From Ditylenchus dipsaci (Eukaryota > Nematoda > Chromadorea > Rhabditida > Anguinidae): a stretch of 64,000 nucleotides of DNA. How positions within the stretch are numbered: position 1 is the stretch's first letter; every line of letters starts with the position of its first letter. Shown piece after piece: positions 61,427 to 64,000 of this stretch. The stretch covers positions 992,001-1,056,000 of the forward strand of contig SADC01001291.1 in assembly GCA_004194705.1 (NCBI GenBank), written 5' to 3'. Both the position numbers and the translations under genes were made by a program. Under the pieces are notes generated by a model, which saw nothing but the letters and a program-made list of their open reading frames with translations, did no database searches and had not been told where the DNA came from.

Positions 61427-61896
61427 CACATATCGTATATTCTCTCCCAATATGTACCTACTGTAGAATTTCAAACCCAGCAAATTCAATAAAACTCTTC
61501 GACCACCAACCCCTGGGAAAATTCTTAGCTTTTGAAATTTCTTAATCGGTTTTCTTCTTTTACTTTGCAGTTTTCGTAAGCTTTCAGAAAAGCTTTTTAA
61601 AAATGGCGGGACTTTTGGAGAATATACGGCAAAATTCAGATAAAAATCAATCTTATATTTCTATTTATTTATTGCTGATTGTTGTTATTGTTATTCTGTA
61701 ATGTATTCAACTACCTTTATTTAGACAATAAAGTATTCATATCACTATCCAACACAATTAAACATGCTAAAGTTAATTTATACGTGCTACTGTACAAGGT
61801 CACTGACCCAGTTTTGTCGCACATGATTTTGCTCCATGTGGCAAGAATTAATTTTCCATGCATGTAGACCAAGCTGATTTGAAAACGTGATGCTAG

Positions 61897-62059
61897 CAGT
61901 GATGTATTTTCGCGATTTTTCGCTCCGGCGCTGGCTCCGAAACCTTAGTTTAAAAAAATTTGCTCCGGCTCTTGATCCGGGCTCTTAACTTGAAATTTTT
62001 TTCTCTGGCCTTTGCTCAAAGCCAGAGCAGAGCCAGATCCGGAGAATTACACATCACTG
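61897..62059. mobile_element. hAT-like MITE, 163 bp
   Basis: Ends CAGTGATGT and ACATCACTG, flanked by GATGCTAG (61889-61896) and GCTGCTAG (62060-62067), an 8-bp duplication with one mismatch. The interior repeats GCTCCGGC-type words. Confidence 0.8.
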
Positions 62060-62462
62060 GCTGCTAGCCCATCCATCTTGAGACCATTAGTCTGCTCTAA
62101 CAAGAAGCTGCGAGGAGCCAGGTATCAGGTCAAGATACTAAAGAGTGGTTTTAGTCGGGCTACCGAAAAGAAAAAAAAAGTGTTCGCAAATACGCCATCA
62201 TCATGAATCTGTTTTAGCAAAGCATCAAAATTTTACCTGGATGGTTTCTGGTTATTTTTGGATTCTCGAGCTGTCGCACAAATTTTTCATCAGGCTTCCG
62301 AACAGCGGTCAATATCAACAATCATTTCGTGTTGGAATTGATATCATGATATATACTATTTATTTAGTCAGTAATTTATGAACAATTTACACAAAACATT
62401 CTAAATTTCTGAGAACACAACAGCAAACAATTAAAGGCTTTCATATGCACAAAATATTTATG

Positions 62463-62558
62463 CAGTCAACCCTGGATATAACAGCACCTCGAAATAATAG
62501 CATGCTCAATATAACGGCATATTTGTCCAATGGGTGCCATTATATCGAGTGTTGACTG
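62463..62558. mobile_element. pogo-like MITE, about 96 bp
   Basis: CAGTCAACCCTGGATATAAC at the left and the complementary ATATCGAGTGTTGACTG at the right, with further ATATAACGGCA copies inside. Confidence 0.75.
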
Positions 62559-62891
62559 TTGGTGAACAAAAAAATCAATAACAATGACAAAAGAACAAAT
62601 CACATGGTCTTTCTTCCACATAACATCTCTTCAACAACAACAATAACTGAACAAAACTTTTTGTTAGACAAAATGCAGGAAGAAGTAGTTGTAAATGGAA
62701 GAGGAACAGAGAGGTGGGTGAAACAAGCAAAGTGAGAATCCTGAATAATCAGTCTTTACTGCTGTAACAGCAAAGTGAGTGGATATATATCGCTGGTCTG
62801 CTCTTATATTCATGTATAACTTTTGGGTTGCAAGTGATACCGAAGCCTAGACGAATACTCAACCACTGCGTTTGTGACATAGGAACATGAA

Positions 62892-63028
62892 TTAAATTAT
62901 AGCACAGGCGCAACACTTGTTATCCTTTCTCCGATTGGCATTGTAGGAAGATTGAGCGGCGGAAGAGGAGGGTTTGAAACCACTGAAGTTGGAGCCATTT
63001 AGTGTTGTGCCGGCTCCTTGAGAAGTGT
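62892..63028 (-). CDS. Terminal exon ending in a CAAX-like prenylation motif
   Basis: After a TATATTTCAG acceptor on the minus strand, 45 codons run to TAA at 62894-62892. The segment is Ser/Gly/Asn-rich and ends RRKDNKCCACAII. Basic residues followed by clustered Cys and a terminal C-A-I-I resemble the hypervariable tail of a Ras-superfamily GTPase, geranylgeranylated at the C-terminus. The G-domain exons are not in view; they would lie to the right of 63030 or beyond the window. The family assignment is inference from the tail only. Confidence 0.4.
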
Positions 63029-63439
63029 CTGAAATATACATACAACATACCGTATTTACTCTAATTTAAGCCCCCCCCCAAAGAGGGGGGTTGAAAATTT
63101 TCAGCCCCCCTCTAATTTTAGCCCCCCTTAATTTAATCCCCGCTCCCCTTTTCATTTAAATACTTTTTAAAGCTTCGAGAAACATTCTCGAGGTCTTCCT
63201 AACGTATGCCGGTCTACCATTGCTAAGCCTAAGCCTAAATTTAGGTGCGTAGTCGTTTTTGTCCTTTTGTCCTTTTTTGCGAAACGTTTCGCAAATTTTG
63301 ACGTTTTCCAAATTTTGAATTGATTTGAATTCAAATCTCGAGACAAGTTTCGAAGGCCAACAGAGATAATCAAGCTATGGACGTCGTGTAGGCTGTACCT
63401 TTTGTCTTTAAAGGTTATTATTGTTTTGTATGTTGCAGC

Positions 63440-64000
63440 TCGATAAAGTTGAAACATTTCGGGCAGATGAGAGCAGTTAGGCGAAGCGAAGAGGGCTTCC
63501 ATACATTCCGTATTTGCAATGAAAAGGAGGAAAAGAAGTACTACGCATGCTATCACTGTGGCGAGTAAGCATTCTTTTATTTTGCACATACTAGTTATGT
63601 TATCTCGTAGGATCATACGCAAACTAGCAAATGGAAAGGTGATGTTCCGCGTGCCAATACTCAATGAAGCGACTGAAACAGGGAAGTGCGTCATCTTCGG
63701 ATCTCATCACGCCGAATGCAAGCTTTGTATGGACGAAATCGCCGCGATGAATATGGGCAGAGAGTGCTGCGAAGAAGTGAAGATGCAAGCCGAGCACAGT
63801 CACAAACTACATTCGAGAAGGTTGGTTGTTTAATAATTAATTTTATACAACTTGAGTGGTGGTTCTCTTAGTTTCAAGAGAAGGCCCTGCAGATGTCGCA
63901 AGCTAAAGTAGAAGACGTGTTAGGCCAGGCCTCCGTCAACATTAAGTTGGGCTCGTATGAAGAGAAGCATCAGCAGCTGTTCCGTCATCGATGCGAGGTA
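63440..64000 (+). CDS. Start of a Cys/His-rich protein, partial at window end
   Basis: Three exons: about 63440-63566 (after TGTTGCAG), 63611-63821 (after CTCGTAG) and 63872-63997 (after TCTCTTAG), joining in frame. They encode a basic protein with YYACYHCGE, then ECKLCMDEIA and later an H-x2-H-x3-H-like segment (EHSHKLH), followed by a helical charged region (MSQAKVEDVLGQ). Paired Cys followed by His suggests a zinc-binding domain of the FLYWCH or MULE-transposase N-terminal type, but the match is weak. Base composition is more GC-rich than the surroundings, as expected for coding DNA. Confidence 0.45.

Noticed and set aside
63167..63694. 175-codon open frame on the minus strand with a hydrophobic segment
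   Set aside because: It is antisense to the spliced Cys/His exons at 63440-63821 and runs through a dispersed repeat motif; it has no splice context or family resemblance of its own.

Overview
The window looks like a piece of a repeat-rich, AT-rich invertebrate nuclear genome, most probably a nematode. Three things point there: short introns ending in TTTCAG-type acceptors, a secreted protein with a 12-cysteine DB module (a family described mainly from nematodes), and TTTAAAGG-bounded palindromic elements like those known from Caenorhabditis. The species cannot be named. Proteins are divergent enough that a lineage far from Caenorhabditis is possible.

Layout. (1) 0.5-4.6 kb, minus strand: the 3' part of a Gly/Ser-rich gene, and 62 bases downstream of its stop a DB-module secreted protein. 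(2) 4.6-13.4 kb: mostly repeats, two possible further exons of the Gly/Ser-rich gene, and several non-autonomous transposons. (3) 13.4-14.2 kb, plus strand: a small secreted protein of unknown family. (4) 14.2-17.0 kb: a 200-bp palindromic element and a 1.45-kb near-perfect palindrome. (5) 17.0-28.7 kb, plus strand: the VPS16 gene (HOPS/CORVET tethering subunit) in 13 exons; its intron 4 (5.9 kb) holds a complete Ty3/Gypsy (Mag-like) LTR retrotransposon with identical 161-bp LTRs, itself sitting between the arms of an older palindromic repeat. (6) 28.7-46.4 kb: no confident protein gene; it holds an initiator tRNA-Met gene, a Merlin-like relic, tRNA-like SINE sequence within an inverted repeat, and many nested palindromic MITEs. 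(7) 46.4-58.6 kb, plus strand: a large single-pass receptor with about four Ig and five FN3 domains (DCC/neogenin/UNC-40 architecture). (8) 58.6-64 kb: more MITEs, a minus-strand terminal exon ending in a CAAX-like prenylation motif, and the start of a plus-strand gene with Cys/His-rich exons that runs off the window.

Two themes stand out. First, the mobile DNA is dominated by inverted-repeat elements nested in one another, several with readable target duplications (five examples of 8 bp), and several built from short tandem repeats of their own terminal motif. Two large palindromes in different places share a central core. Second, at least five coding frames in the host genes and two in the retroelement are off by one base at short homopolymers while splice sites and domains are intact. 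This looks like residual homopolymer error in the assembly rather than decay, and it affects every frame-based annotation here.

All exon boundaries are read by eye from splice consensus, frame and family similarity; none has transcript support. Domain names rest on remembered family patterns, not on searches.
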